The notes: generated by a model not told the origin, from the sequence alone. A DNA stretch of 64,000 nucleotides from Actinomadura barringtoniae (GCF_017573505.1 NZ_JAGEOJ010000022.1:1-64000); one strand, 5' to 3'. Positions 1-8,716 are shown, counted from the first letter of the stretch. A program made the numbers and translations.

Positions 1-526
1 CCAGGACGGGCTCATCCTCAAACAGCGCCGGCCAACCTCCAACCCTCGCGGGCTGGCCCCAAACCAGCGCGGGGTGCAGCGCCGCCCCGCTCGCACCGGC
101 GAGGCAGCCCTGTACGCCACCCCGCCCGGCGCCATCACCTCCCCGGACCGCGGGCAGACCCACCGGGCCCTCCGCGTGATCATCTCCGACCTCCTGGACC
201 CCGCCCCAGGCGACGACCCCGCCGCACCGGCCGTCCCCGGCGGCACCTGGGAACGCCTACTCCGCCTGGCCCGCCCGCCACCAGGTCCTCGCCGTGGAGA
301 TGATCCTCAATCAGCACAGGCTGGCGCCGATGAGCACGCGGTGATTCTCAGCAGGCGAAGGCTGGCCCCCAACCAACTGGCCCCCAAACCAGCAGACGTT
401 GGCCCTCAACCAGCGCCGGCCGATCCCCGACGAGCACGGGCTGGGCACAAACCCGCGCGGGCTGATCTTCAGCCGACGCAGGCCGGCCCTCAACCGGCAT
501 GGGCTGGTCCTCGGCCAGCGTAGGTG
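1..526. repeat. Degenerate 21-bp tandem repeat region
   Basis: This stretch is built from degenerate 21-bp units of the type CCTCAACCAGCGCGGGCTGG. They are clearest as about six back-to-back copies from 401 to 526, with scattered copies before (about 15-75 and 299-361). In one forward frame each unit reads as a seven-residue repeat such as GPQPAPA, DPRRARA, GHKPARA, DLQPTQA, GPQPAWA. I see no convincing gene here. The part between about 90 and 300 is not repetitive and could be the remains of a gene. Confidence 0.7.
74..523 (+). other. Open frame across the repeats, doubtful gene
   Basis: An open frame of 149 codons whose last 50 residues are the heptapeptide-like reading of the 21-bp repeats. 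The first part (about residues 10-75) is not repetitive, but I recognise no domain and see no clear ribosome binding site. Two other frames over the same bases look equally plausible. It may be a decayed gene end followed by a minisatellite, or a chance frame. Treat as unproven. Confidence 0.2.
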
Positions 527-552
527 GGGCTGGAGTGCCGTCTCCTCTGGGG

Positions 553-1056
553 TTAGAGGACCGTCCGCAGGGTCACTGACACTCGGCGGCCGCGCGGGAT
601 TCTTCCGTTCGGCCCTGGATCGGTCTTGCGGGCCGGGATGGCGTGGCGCCAGATGAAGCGCGAGTCGCCGGTCATCAGGCACAGGCTGCCGGGCTCTAGC
701 CACACCGGCACGCGCTCGGGGCCCAGGAACTCCATCACGCACGCCGAGAGCAGGCTGACCGAGGCCACGATCGGGCCGAAGCACGGGACGCAGTCCACGT
801 GCGCGCTGATGCCCTGCCCTGGCTGGTACTCGTTCACGATCACCTGGTCGGCGACATCCTCGACACGCCCCTCTCTGCGCAACCGCACCGCGAGCTCCAG
901 CGCCCACGGTGGAAGGGGCGGTGCCTGTCGCACGCTCACCCCGCGCCGTCCGTATTCGTAGCGGTGCCCGTAGTGCTGCACCCGCCGCTTGAGCTCTCTC
1001 GACCACTGGCCCGCGTCGATGTGATCCGCGAGCCGCTTCTGCTCTTCCTCGTCCAA
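553..1056 (-). CDS. AlkB-like 2OG-Fe(II) dioxygenase
   Basis: Predicted 2-oxoglutarate- and iron-dependent dioxygenase of the AlkB family, which repairs alkylated bases or demethylates nucleic acid or protein. The core shows HVD (the HxD iron pair) in ISAHVDC, a distal histidine in WRHAIP, and the closing RRVSVTLR arginines that bind 2-oxoglutarate. TTG at 1056 is the only standard start in frame. The reading frame continues upstream as VPGLIYVPDW, which looks like normal AlkB N-terminal sequence, but it meets a TGA before any ATG, GTG or TTG. An AGGAG (1109-1113) and an ATG (1098-1100) lie just upstream in the wrong frame. The gene may therefore have a 5' frameshift or an unusual start. Gene borders are certain only at the 3' end. 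Confidence 0.8.
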   Translation of the reverse strand: MDEEEQKRLADHIDAGQWSRELKRRVQHYGHRYEYGRRGVSVRQAPPLPPWALELAVRLRREGRVEDVADQVIVNEYQPGQGISAHVDCVPCFGPIVASVSLLSACVMEFLGPERVPVWLEPGSLCLMTGDSRFIWRHAIPARKTDPGPNGRIPRGRRVSVTLRTVL

Positions 1057-1299
1057 CCAGTCCGGAACGTAGATCAGTCCAGGAACTATATCGACAACAT
1101 ATTCGATTCTCCTGACGTTCCGCAGAGTTATCCACAGATCCGGTCGGCTCTTGCGATGCCCTGGCGACGAGCATCAACATCGATTCTGAGCACGTTCCGC
1201 AACGAGAGGATCACCCTCATGAAACGCGAGTCAGATCCACAACCTGCGCGACCACGGCAAGGTGGCCGACGCGGGCGGAGGTTGGTTGCGGCTGGTGTG

Positions 1300-1731
1300 T
1301 CAGGTCGTCTCGGCCGTGGCGGACCAGCCTGTCCAGCCGTCGATGGTGACGGCGATGACCGGACCCTCTGGAGGATGCTCGCGGTACTGGGCGTACCTGT
1401 CCGCGAGAAGACCGATCGGCGCGGCCATTTCGTCGGCGTCGTCGATGACGCGGGCGTGGCCGTCCAGGCGGACCCACCAGAGGGCCGACCAGTCGTCGGC
1501 GTAGTGGTCGGCGAGCAGTGTGACGTGCGGGTTCGCACGGATGTTGGCCAGGCGCTTCAGGTCGCGGCTGCTCTTGGGTTTGTGGTCGACGGCGGTGTAG
1601 AGGGTGCCACGGTCGATTGCGAACGTGACCGGGATCAGGTGCGGGACGCCGCGTTCGTCCACGGTCGCCAGCCGGAGGACCTGGACCGTCATCAGCCGTC
1701 GCCGGGCGACGTCCTGCGGAAGCCTGGGCAC
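1300..1731 (-). CDS. F420-dependent PPOX-class oxidoreductase (Rv0121-like)
   Basis: A 143-residue split-barrel flavin/deazaflavin protein. The order of motifs (VLRLATVDERGVPHLIPV, then TAVDHKPK, RLANIRANPHVTLLADHY, DDWSALWWVRLDGHARV) is that of the PPOX-class F420-dependent family typified by mycobacterial Rv0121. These cytoplasmic proteins bind F420 and are thought to reduce or oxidise small molecules; the substrate is unknown. It starts with GTG 12 bases after the stop of the permease gene on the same strand, so the two may be co-transcribed. A GGAG lies almost against the start codon. Function beyond cofactor class is inference. Confidence 0.82.
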   Translation of the reverse strand: MPRLPQDVARRRLMTVQVLRLATVDERGVPHLIPVTFAIDRGTLYTAVDHKPKSSRDLKRLANIRANPHVTLLADHYADDWSALWWVRLDGHARVIDDADEMAAPIGLLADRYAQYREHPPEGPVIAVTIDGWTGWSATAETT

Positions 1732-1743
1732 CTCCGCAGCGTG

Positions 1744-3153
1744 TCACACCACGGGCGGTGTCTCCACGGCGACCGGAACGTCGGGGTTGATATCACGGCG
1801 CAGGTAGTTGCGGACGACGTACACGCCCACCACCACGCCGAGGCTGAGCAGGCTCGTCATGAGCTCCACGCGGGTCTTCTCCATGACGGCCATGGAGAGG
1901 AGCACCACGGTGAACGCGATGAGCACGAGGTAGGTGAGATAGGGGTAGCCCCACATCTTGAAGGTGAGCTTTTCGGGAGCCGCGTGCTCCAGCCGCGAGC
2001 GCAGGCGCAGCTGGGACGCGGCGATGATCAGGTACATGAAGATGGCCACGGCGCCCGCGGAGTTGGTGAGGAACGCGAACACCGCGTCCGGCGACAGGTG
2101 CTGGGCGAAGACGGCCAGGTAGCCGATGGTCGTGCCGAGCAGGATCGCGCGGGCGGGCACGCCGCGCTTGTTCAGCTTCACCAGCGCGTGCGGGGCGTCG
2201 CCGTGCCTGGTGAGAACGTGCAGCATCCGAGAGGAGACATAGAGCGCGGAATTGAGGACCGACAGCACGGAGGTGAGGATGATCGCCTCCATCACCGTGC
2301 CCGCGTACGGGATCTTCAGGGCGTTCAGCGCCCCCACGTACGGGCTGAGCGAGGGGCGGGCCTGCGTCCACGGCACCATCGCCACGACCAGGAACACCGA
2401 GCCGATGTAGAAGATCGCGATGCGCCAGATGACGCTCGTCGTGGCCTTGGCGACCGACTTTTCCGGCTCCTTGCTCTCCCCCGCCGCGATGGTGACGATC
2501 TCGGCGCCGCCGAACGCGAAGATGACGACCACGATCGAGCTCAGCGCCGCCGCGAAGCCCGCGGGCGCGAACCCGCCGGCCGCCGTCAGATTGGAGAAGT
2601 CCGGCCCGTTCCGCCCCGGCCACATGCCCACCACGAACGCGGTCCCGAGCGCGAGGAACACGATGATCGCGGCCACCTTGATCGAGGCGAACCAGAACTC
2701 GAACTCGGCGAACGACTTCACCGAGATCAGGTTGACCCCGGTCATCAGCGTCAGCAGCACGAAGCTGAACGCCCACGGCGGCACCCCGGGCATCCACCCG
2801 TGCAGGATCGCCCCGCCCGCCACCGCCTCGATCGCCACGATGATCACGAAGGAGTACCAGTAGAGCCAGCCGATCGTGAAGCCCGCGCCGCGCCCGAGCG
2901 CCAGCCGCGCGTAGTCGGAGAACGACCCCTTCATCGGCTGGGCGACCACCATCTCGCCGAGCATCCGCATCACCAGCATGACCAGGATCCCGGCGACGGC
3001 GTACGAGACCACCGCGGCCGGCCCGGCCCCGCTGATCGCCGACCCGCTCCCCACGAACAGCCCGGCGCCGATGGCCCCGCCGATGGCGATCATGGTCATG
3101 TGCCTCTGGTGCAGGCTCGCCTGCAGTTCCTGTCCCCCACCGGACGCGCTCAT
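1744..3153 (-). CDS. Amino acid permease, APC superfamily (GABA/aromatic type)
   Basis: A 469-residue polytopic membrane protein with about 12 hydrophobic segments. The first segment carries the APC signature IAIGGAIGAGLFVGSG (about residues 22-37), followed by MLGEMVV and the SVKSFAEFEFWFASIKV stretch typical of the GabP/AroP/CycA amino acid transporter branch. It should import an amino acid with protons across the cytoplasmic membrane; gamma-aminobutyrate or an aromatic or neutral amino acid are the likely classes, but the substrate cannot be read from sequence. ATG 3153 is preceded by GGAGAG at a normal distance. The F420-type protein gene follows within 12 bases. Confidence 0.9.
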   Translation of the reverse strand: MSASGGGQELQASLHQRHMTMIAIGGAIGAGLFVGSGSAISGAGPAAVVSYAVAGILVMLVMRMLGEMVVAQPMKGSFSDYARLALGRGAGFTIGWLYWYSFVIIVAIEAVAGGAILHGWMPGVPPWAFSFVLLTLMTGVNLISVKSFAEFEFWFASIKVAAIIVFLALGTAFVVGMWPGRNGPDFSNLTAAGGFAPAGFAAALSSIVVVIFAFGGAEIVTIAAGESKEPEKSVAKATTSVIWRIAIFYIGSVFLVVAMVPWTQARPSLSPYVGALNALKIPYAGTVMEAIILTSVLSVLNSALYVSSRMLHVLTRHGDAPHALVKLNKRGVPARAILLGTTIGYLAVFAQHLSPDAVFAFLTNSAGAVAIFMYLIIAASQLRLRSRLEHAAPEKLTFKMWGYPYLTYLVLIAFTVVLLSMAVMEKTRVELMTSLLSLGVVVGVYVVRNYLRRDINPDVPVAVETPPVV

Positions 3154-3556
3154 GAGACTCTCCGTGCTTCAACGGTCACTGAAAGTGATGTCTCCTGCAC
3201 TCTAAGCGACGGAGGCCTTGCGTCCTGGCCCCGGGGCGCCCACCGGGAAGGATCTTGACCTCTCCCCCACCGGCAGGCCGCGACCGCGCGCCAGTTCGTC
3301 GCGAGGCCCGGCCCAGGCCCGCCATTTCACTCCATCAGCGATGGCCGTCCGGCCCGTCGCACCTACGCGGACTCCCGAGTCTCCCGGCACGTTTACCCGG
3401 CTCACCATATTGGCGTGAAACGGCCATGCCGATCGGCCGCCACCAGGGAGGCAGTCGGATGATCAATAACCAGATCACATGGATCGTTTAGGCACTTATC
3501 AAGAGGGCACCGGGACAATCTCCAACGCGGACGTTCATGAAAGGAGAATTGCGTCC
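3154..3556. other. Intergenic region, no gene seen
   Basis: About 400 bases between the divergent permease and secreted-protein genes. Only short overlapping frames are present and none has a good ribosome binding site or recognisable product. The part from about 3400 to 3556 is richer in A and T than the rest and should contain the promoter of the secreted-protein gene. I could not identify a specific -10/-35 pair with confidence. Confidence 0.5.
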
Positions 3557-4090
3557 ATGAGGAAATTCATTGTCCGGCTGTGCGCCCTCACCGTCGCCCT
3601 TTTGACGGTGGTGGCCCTCAGTGTCAATCCGGCCTCGGCGCGTCAGGCCGCGGCGGCCCCGGCGCCGCTCGACCGCGTCCCGGTGACCGGCACGGCCTCA
3701 GACGGCTCGACCTTCACCGGAACGGTGGTGCCCACCGCCTTCGCGGGCCAGGACCGCACGATGACGCTGAACGGCGTCCTCAGCGGCACGCTCCGCGATG
3801 CCTCGGGCACCACCACCGCGGTGCCCGACCAGCCGGTCTCGCTGCCGGTTCAGCTCGATCGGACCTGCCCGATCCTGCACCTGACGCTCGGCCCGCTCGA
3901 CCTCAACCTGCTGGGTCTCAAGGTGCACCTGGACCGCGTCGTCCTGGACATCACGGCGATCTCCGGCCCGGGCAACCTGCTCGGCAACCTGCTGTGCGCG
4001 ATCGCCGACATCCTGAACGGTACGGGTAGCACCACCGGCCTGGCCGCGCTCATCGCCCAACTGAACGCCCTTCTGGGGCTGGGTCGGTAA
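3557..4090 (+). CDS. Small secreted protein of unknown function
   Basis: A 177-residue exported protein. Residues 1-32 form a classic signal peptide: basic MRKFIVR, a hydrophobic core, and an ASA-R cleavage site. The mature part has two cysteines (in RTCPILHLTL and LLCAIADILN) that could form a disulfide, and leucine-rich segments LGPLDLNLLGLKVHLD. I recognise this pattern from uncharacterised secreted proteins common in actinobacteria, but no function is known to me. ATG 3557 is chosen because AAAGGAG lies about 10 bases upstream. A longer frame from 3479 would bury the signal peptide. A hairpin terminator follows 15 bases after the stop. Confidence 0.8.
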   Translation: MRKFIVRLCALTVALLTVVALSVNPASARQAAAAPAPLDRVPVTGTASDGSTFTGTVVPTAFAGQDRTMTLNGVLSGTLRDASGTTTAVPDQPVSLPVQLDRTCPILHLTLGPLDLNLLGLKVHLDRVVLDITAISGPGNLLGNLLCAIADILNGTGSTTGLAALIAQLNALLGLGR

Positions 4091-4104
4091 TCCTCTCAAC
4101 AAAT

Positions 4105-4133
4105 GGCCGGTCGCGTCTCTGGCGGGACCGGCC
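4105..4133 (+). terminator. Hairpin terminator after secreted-protein gene
   Basis: GGCCGGTC (4105-4112) pairs perfectly with GACCGGCC (4126-4133) across a 13-base loop, 15 bases after the stop codon. There is no strong T tract, as is usual in high-GC actinobacteria. Confidence 0.6.
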
Positions 4134-4230
4134 TCGACCCTGCCACGAGACCCGCAACCACCATTCTTCCTAGGATCATGAAGGAAATTTTCGAACCCAC
4201 ATCTTTGACTCTTCGTCGGTCATTAAAATC

Positions 4231-4373
4231 GCGCGACCGCTCCTCCTAGCCACACTGCGCGACCGCTCCTCCTAGCAACACCGCGCGACCGCTCCTCCTG
4301 ACCACACCGCGCGACCGCCTCACCTGGCCACACTGCGCGGCCGCTCCCCCTGGCGGGCCTGCAGGGCCGCTTT
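4231..4373. repeat. 26-bp tandem repeat, five copies plus a part copy
   Basis: Units of 26 bases beginning GCGCGACCGCTCCTCCTAGC start at 4231, 4257, 4283, 4309 and 4335. A partial sixth runs from 4361 to about 4373. The first copies differ at only a few bases; the last two are more diverged. There are no unrelated spacers, so it is a minisatellite and not CRISPR. It ends about 90 bases before the M24 peptidase start. It fills most of the 369-base gap between genes here. Confidence 0.9.
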
Positions 4374-4459
4374 GGAGCGGCGCATCGTGACGCAGACGGG
4401 CCGCAGTGGGGCGCCGCGTAGCGTGGGGAGAGTCGAGAGGCGATCAAAGGGGGTTGATC

Positions 4460-5647
4460 GTGCGGTCGATACGCACCGAGGAATACCTGGCACGCCAGGA
4501 GGCGGGCAGGCACCTGGCGGCCGAGGCAGGCCTGGACGGCCTGATCGCCTGGTCCCGAGGCGGCTCGTCCCAGGACGGATACGCCGACGTCTACTACTTC
4601 AGCGGCTATTACCAGCACCAGCCCTGGGTGCCCGACGTCCCCGGACTGTGGCGGGCCCAAGGCCATACGGCCTTCCTGCTCCCCGTACAGGAGCCCGCGA
4701 TCCTCCTGACCGACGCCGGGGTCATCCAGGACCCACAACCCGCCGCCGACCGCGTCCGGACGGACGCCGATCTGGTGGAGGCACTGGCCGAGGAGATCAG
4801 GACCTCGATCCCCAGCGGACGGCTCGGCATACTCGGCTGTTCCACCATGGCCTGGCCCTGGTGGACCGCTCTCCGCTCGGCGCTGCCGGACCACGAACTG
4901 ACCAACGCCGACGCACTCGGATGGCGGCTGCGGCGCGTGAAGAGCCCGGCGGAGCTGGATCTGCTCAGAACATCAGGGGCCGTCGGCGTACGAGCCATGG
5001 ACTCAGCCATGGCCGCCGCCGTCCCCGGCGCGGCGGAGGCCGAGGTGGCCGCCACGGCGATCGCGGAGATCGTGAGCGCCGGAGGCGCCTACTACGGCAT
5101 GGGCATCTCCTCCGGCGACGCCTCGCACACCTTCGCACCGTCCGGTCCCGGGACGGCCTCGGCAACGCGCCACCTGAAGGAGGGCGACCTCTTGCGCATA
5201 GACATGTACGGCTCCATGGAGGGCTACCTCTTCGACTTCGCCCGCACCCGCGTGGTCGGCGGCGACCCGACCACCGAGCAACGGGAGATGCTCGATGCCG
5301 TCCACGACAGTGTCACGGCTGGAATGCCCCTCCTTCACCCAGGACAAAAGCTGAGTGACATCGCACGCCGCTGCGAAGAGGCCATGACCGACTCGGCGTT
5401 CGCCCTCCGGCAAGGCGCCCCAGATTCACAGATGGGCGGCGCCTGGGGCCACGGCCTAGGCCTGTCGTTCGAACCCCCATGGGTGACCACCGACGCCGAC
5501 GAGGTCCTCGAACCCGGCATGTGCCTGGCCCTGGAACGCAGAATCGCCGCACCTGCCCTGGGTGGAGCCAACTACGAAGACAACGTCCTCATCACCGAGA
5601 CCGGCCCCGAGATCATCACCCCCGCCACCCACGAATACCTTCACTAG
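4460..5647 (+). CDS. M24-family metallopeptidase (Xaa-Pro aminopeptidase-like)
   Basis: A 395-residue protein with the two-part layout of prolidase/creatinase-type M24 enzymes: an N-terminal creatinase-like domain (about 1-160) and a C-terminal pita-bread domain. The metal ligands can be followed: Asp in LRIDMYG, Asp in LFDFARTR, His in WGHGLGLS, Glu in LALERRI and Glu in NYEDNVLI. It probably hydrolyses X-Pro peptides or a related amide in the cytoplasm; creatinase-type or lyase activity is possible, since family members vary. GTG 4460 is chosen because AAAGGGGG lies six bases upstream; TTG 4454 is the alternative. It stands alone between repeat DNA and the convergent enoyl-CoA hydratase gene. 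Confidence 0.85.
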   Translation: MRSIRTEEYLARQEAGRHLAAEAGLDGLIAWSRGGSSQDGYADVYYFSGYYQHQPWVPDVPGLWRAQGHTAFLLPVQEPAILLTDAGVIQDPQPAADRVRTDADLVEALAEEIRTSIPSGRLGILGCSTMAWPWWTALRSALPDHELTNADALGWRLRRVKSPAELDLLRTSGAVGVRAMDSAMAAAVPGAAEAEVAATAIAEIVSAGGAYYGMGISSGDASHTFAPSGPGTASATRHLKEGDLLRIDMYGSMEGYLFDFARTRVVGGDPTTEQREMLDAVHDSVTAGMPLLHPGQKLSDIARRCEEAMTDSAFALRQGAPDSQMGGAWGHGLGLSFEPPWVTTDADEVLEPGMCLALERRIAAPALGGANYEDNVLITETGPEIITPATHEYLH

Positions 5648-5779
5648 CCCGTCCATCGCGGCCGTCAGCCGAAAGCAACCGTCAACCGAAACAGGTGCCG
5701 CCCAGTCCACGACGCCACCTGGCTCGACGCTCCCGCGAAGGGGCGGCCACGGCAGGCCGTTGGCCGGAGCAGGCACGAG

Positions 5780-6583
5780 CTAGTCGCGGAAGGTCGGGGG
5801 GCGGTTCTCTTTGCGGGCCTTGATGGCTTCTTCGAAGTTCTGGGTGGTGAGGCGGACGAAGAGCTGGGCCAGGCCCTCGTGGTCCATGTGGGCGTTCAGG
5901 CTGGCGGCGTCCAGGCTCGACCACAGCATGCGCTTGGTGAGCTCGATGCCGGGGCGGCTGAAGTTCACGATGCGTTCGGCGAGCTCGAAGCATTCGTCGA
6001 GGAGCTTGTCGGCGGGGACGGCGCGGGAGACCAGGCCGATGCGTTCGGCCTCGGCGGCGTCCACGTCCCGGCCGGACAGCATGATCTCGAAGGCGCGGGA
6101 GGAGCCGATGGCACGTGGGAGGAGGTAGCTGAGGCCGAGCTCGCTGGCGGTGAGACCGTTGTTGATCCCGGCGGCGCGGAAGTAGGCGCCCTCGGCGGCG
6201 ATGCGGATGTCGGTCGCCAAACTGAGGCACAGGCCGCCGCCGATCGCCGCGCCGTTGATGGCGGCGATCACCGGCTGGTGGACCTTGCGCATCGCCCGGA
6301 TGACGTCGTCGAGGAGCTCCATGGAGCGCAGGGCGATGGAGCTGACGGTGAGGCCCTCGATGCCGGGGATGCGGCCGGGCGACTCCAGGTCGGCGCCCGA
6401 GCAGAAGCCGCGGCCGGCGCCGGTGACAACGATCGCGCGGGTGTCGTTGTCGCGCCCGACCTCTTCGAGGGCCTCGCGGAACGGGATCATGACGTCGAAG
6501 GCCATCGCGTTCATCCGCTCGGGGCGGTTCAGCGTGATCAGCGTGACGTGCGGGCGCGGCTTGTCGATCAGGACAAAGGACAC
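5780..6583 (-). CDS. Enoyl-CoA hydratase/isomerase family protein
   Basis: A 267-residue crotonase-fold protein. It shows the oxyanion-hole motifs GRGFCSGADL (about residue 58) and NGAAIGGGLCLSLATD (about 110), and the usual C-terminal ELTKRML trimerisation region. Members hydrate, isomerise or cleave acyl-CoA thioesters in beta-oxidation or side-chain degradation. GTG 6583 is chosen because GGGAGGAG lies eight bases upstream. The palindrome at 6604-6623 in front of it resembles operators of TetR regulators that sense acyl-CoA. A class II aldolase gene lies upstream on the same strand. Confidence 0.88.
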   Translation of the reverse strand: MSFVLIDKPRPHVTLITLNRPERMNAMAFDVMIPFREALEEVGRDNDTRAIVVTGAGRGFCSGADLESPGRIPGIEGLTVSSIALRSMELLDDVIRAMRKVHQPVIAAINGAAIGGGLCLSLATDIRIAAEGAYFRAAGINNGLTASELGLSYLLPRAIGSSRAFEIMLSGRDVDAAEAERIGLVSRAVPADKLLDECFELAERIVNFSRPGIELTKRMLWSSLDAASLNAHMDHEGLAQLFVRLTTQNFEEAIKARKENRPPTFRD

Positions 6584-6603
6584 CGGCGGGCTCCTCCCAG
6601 ATG

Positions 6604-6623
6604 AACCTAGCAAGCGTTAGGTT
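6604..6623. promoter_or_regulatory. Predicted TetR-type operator before enoyl-CoA hydratase
   Basis: An interrupted palindrome AACCTA-N8-TAGGTT with core GCAAGCGT lies 20 bases upstream of the GTG start, where it would overlap the promoter or 5' leader. The core TAGCAAGCG recurs in the palindrome at about 47252-47267. The regulator is not identified. Confidence 0.5.
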
Positions 6624-6641
6624 ACATGGATGGGCGGCCGG

Positions 6642-7286
6642 TCACGCGGGCGGCCACTCGACCGGCGTCAGGCCTCGTTCGACCACCTTGAGGAGGTCCT
6701 CCTCTGTGAGGATGCGCGGCTCGCCGATGGACTTGGCACGGACGTAGACGCCGCACAGCCATTCGAGGAGCTTGGCGTTCTCGTAGGCCTCCTCCAGGTC
6801 ACCGCCGATGGTCACGCCGCCGTGGTTGGCCATCAGCGCGGCCCGCTTGCCGCCCTCCATCGCGGCGCGGACGTTGGCGGCCAGCTCCGGGGTGCCGTAC
6901 GTGGCGTACTCCGCGACCTTCACCACGCCGCCGAGCAGCAGGGTGTTGTAGTGGATCGGCGGCAGCTCGCTCATCGTCGTCGCCACGACCGTGCCGTACG
7001 TCGAGTGCGTGTGCACGATCGCGGACGCGCCGGTGACCTCGTAGATCGCCAGGTGCATGGGCGTCTCGGAGGACGGCTTCTCATCGCCCTCGACCAGGTG
7101 GCCGGTGACGTCCACGACCGGGCAGGCCTCAGGGGTCATGCGGTCGAGCATCCAGCCGCCGGGCGTGACGACCACATGATCGCCCCGGCGCACGCTGATG
7201 TTGCCGGACGCCCCGCTCACCAGGCCGGTCTCGACCATCCGCCGCCCGATCTCGCACAGCGCCCGCCGCTCCTCGGCCAGATACAT
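6642..7286 (-). CDS. Class II aldolase/adducin family protein
   Basis: A 214-residue zinc-dependent aldolase of the fuculose-phosphate aldolase/ribulose-phosphate epimerase fold. Key marks are SGASGNISVR near residue 25 (phosphate binding), HTHSTYG (zinc histidines) and MANHGG (third histidine). Relatives cleave sugar phosphates or decarboxylate or epimerise related compounds; the substrate is not predictable. ATG 7286 has GAGAGG seven bases upstream; GTG 7307 is less well placed. The PfkB-type sugar kinase gene diverges from it across repeat DNA, and a phosphorylated sugar shared by the two is an attractive but unproven link. Confidence 0.85.
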   Translation of the reverse strand: MYLAEERRALCEIGRRMVETGLVSGASGNISVRRGDHVVVTPGGWMLDRMTPEACPVVDVTGHLVEGDEKPSSETPMHLAIYEVTGASAIVHTHSTYGTVVATTMSELPPIHYNTLLLGGVVKVAEYATYGTPELAANVRAAMEGGKRAALMANHGGVTIGGDLEEAYENAKLLEWLCGVYVRAKSIGEPRILTEEDLLKVVERGLTPVEWPPA

Positions 7287-7315
7287 GGCCCCGCCTCTCT
7301 CCGTCACACGCCACC

Positions 7316-7700
7316 CCTCTCGTTCACGCCGCCCCTCCCGTTCAGGCCATATCGCCGTCGCACGCCGCCTCCGCCCTTCACACCTCGTATCGCCGTCGCG
7401 CCGTCATCGCCTCCCACGCCGCCGCACGCCGCCGCACGCCGTCACCGCCGTCACCGCCGTCACACGCCACCTCCGCCCTTCACACGCCGTATCGCCGTCG
7501 CCCGGTCATCGCCTCGCACGCCGTCGCTTGCTGTCACCGCCTCGCACGCCGCCGCAGGCCGCCATCGCCTCGCACGCCGTCGCTTGCTGTCATCGCCTCG
7601 GACGCCGCCGCACGCTGTCATCGCCTCGGGCGCCGCGCGCCGTCCGTCGCCTCGGCTGCCGTCAGCGCCGTTGTACGCCGTCATCGTTCTTACACGCCGT
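7316..7700. repeat. 28-bp tandem repeats and related GC-rich repeat DNA
   Basis: Four 28-bp units of the type CATCGCCTCGCACGCCGTCG plus an 8-base variable end run from 7507 to 7618, with a fifth decayed copy after that. Before it (7350-7500) a longer unit containing CCTCCGCCCTTCACAC occurs twice, joined by CGCCGTCAC triplet-like runs. Together with flanking DNA this makes a 512-base gap between the aldolase and the kinase gene. I see no gene in it; short frames are simple repeat readings. Confidence 0.85.
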
Positions 7701-7798
7701 CATCAACGCGATTGCGCGAGGGGGTTGCGAATCCCTCTCACATTTCGCGGCTTCCAGGCCGTACGCTACGGCCTGACGATCACGAGGGAGGTACCGCC

Positions 7799-8716
7799 AT
7801 GGCCGTCGTCACGCTCGGTGTGCACATCGTCGACGTCCTCGCCCGCCCGGTCGAGGCGATCCCGCAGGGCCAGGACACCGTCCTGGTCGACCAGATCCGG
7901 ATGACCGCGGCCGGCTCGGCGGCCGGGACCGCGGTCGATCTCGCCAAGCTCGGGAACGAGGTGATCTCGGTCGGCGCGATCGGCGACGACGAGCTCGGCG
8001 ACCTGCTCGTGGCCGTGATGACGCGGCACGGCGTGGACGTGAGCGGCCTGGTCCGCCGTACGGGCGACCAGACCAGCGCCACGATCCTGCCGATCAGGCC
8101 GGACGGCGGGCGGCCGTCGTTCCACGTGCCGGGCGCCAACCTGACCGTGACGGCGAGCATCGTCGACCCAGGCCTGCTGACCGCCGCCGGCGCGGTGCAT
8201 CTGGGCGGCCCGGACGTCACGTTCGGCCTGAACGACCCCGCGTTCTTCGACGCGCTGGAGGCCGCGCGGGCGAGCGGGACCGTGGTCACCATGGACCTGT
8301 TGTCGAACATGCCCGACCTGGTCAAGGGCGCCGCCGCGTTCCTCCCGCACGTCGACTACTTCCTGCCGAACGAGGAGCAGGCGCTCATGATGACCGGGAC
8401 CGGCGACCCGGTCCTGGCCGCCCGCAAGCTGCTCGCCGAGGGCCCCCGCGCCGTTCTCATCACGCTCGGCGAGCACGGCAGCCTGGTCGCCACCACCGAC
8501 GGCGTCGAACGCATCCCGGCGATCGAGGTGGACGTCGTCGACACCACCGGCTGCGGCGACGCGTACTGCGCGGGCTTCATCACGGGCCTGATGAACGACC
8601 GCGACCTGGGCGAAGCCGCCCGCTGGGGCACAGCCGCCGCCGCGACCGTCGCCCAAGGCCTCGGCTCGGACGCCTGCCTCACAGGCCTCGACGCCGTCCT
8701 CGCGCTGCTGGACTAG
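7799..8716 (+). CDS. PfkB-family carbohydrate kinase
   Basis: A 305-residue ribokinase-fold kinase that phosphorylates a sugar or nucleoside with ATP. It has the N-terminal glycine-rich AGSAAGTAVDLAKLG signature (about 40-54) and the C-terminal DTTGCGDAYCAGF (about 244), where the usual GAGD anion-hole motif reads GCGD with the catalytic Asp kept. ATG 7799 follows GAGGGAGG at good spacing. The stop codon lies inside the first copy of a tandem repeat, so the extreme C-terminus is encoded by repeat DNA. The substrate is unknown; the nearby class II aldolase suggests a sugar-phosphate route. Confidence 0.87.
   Translation: MAVVTLGVHIVDVLARPVEAIPQGQDTVLVDQIRMTAAGSAAGTAVDLAKLGNEVISVGAIGDDELGDLLVAVMTRHGVDVSGLVRRTGDQTSATILPIRPDGGRPSFHVPGANLTVTASIVDPGLLTAAGAVHLGGPDVTFGLNDPAFFDALEAARASGTVVTMDLLSNMPDLVKGAAAFLPHVDYFLPNEEQALMMTGTGDPVLAARKLLAEGPRAVLITLGEHGSLVATTDGVERIPAIEVDVVDTTGCGDAYCAGFITGLMNDRDLGEAARWGTAAAATVAQGLGSDACLTGLDAVLALLD

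Noticed and set aside
799..3258. 819-codon forward frame opposite the AlkB-like, F420 and permease genes
   Set aside because: It is the GC-rich antisense shadow of three recognisable genes and its translation is low-complexity His/Arg/Asp sequence.
4231..4373. Possible CRISPR array
   Set aside because: The 26-bp units are directly adjacent with no unique spacers, and no cas genes are present; the same holds for 7507-7646.
7716..7740. tRNA T-arm-like GAGGG...TTGCGAATCCCTC
   Set aside because: The loop does not fit TTCRANY, and no acceptor, anticodon or D arm can be folded around it.
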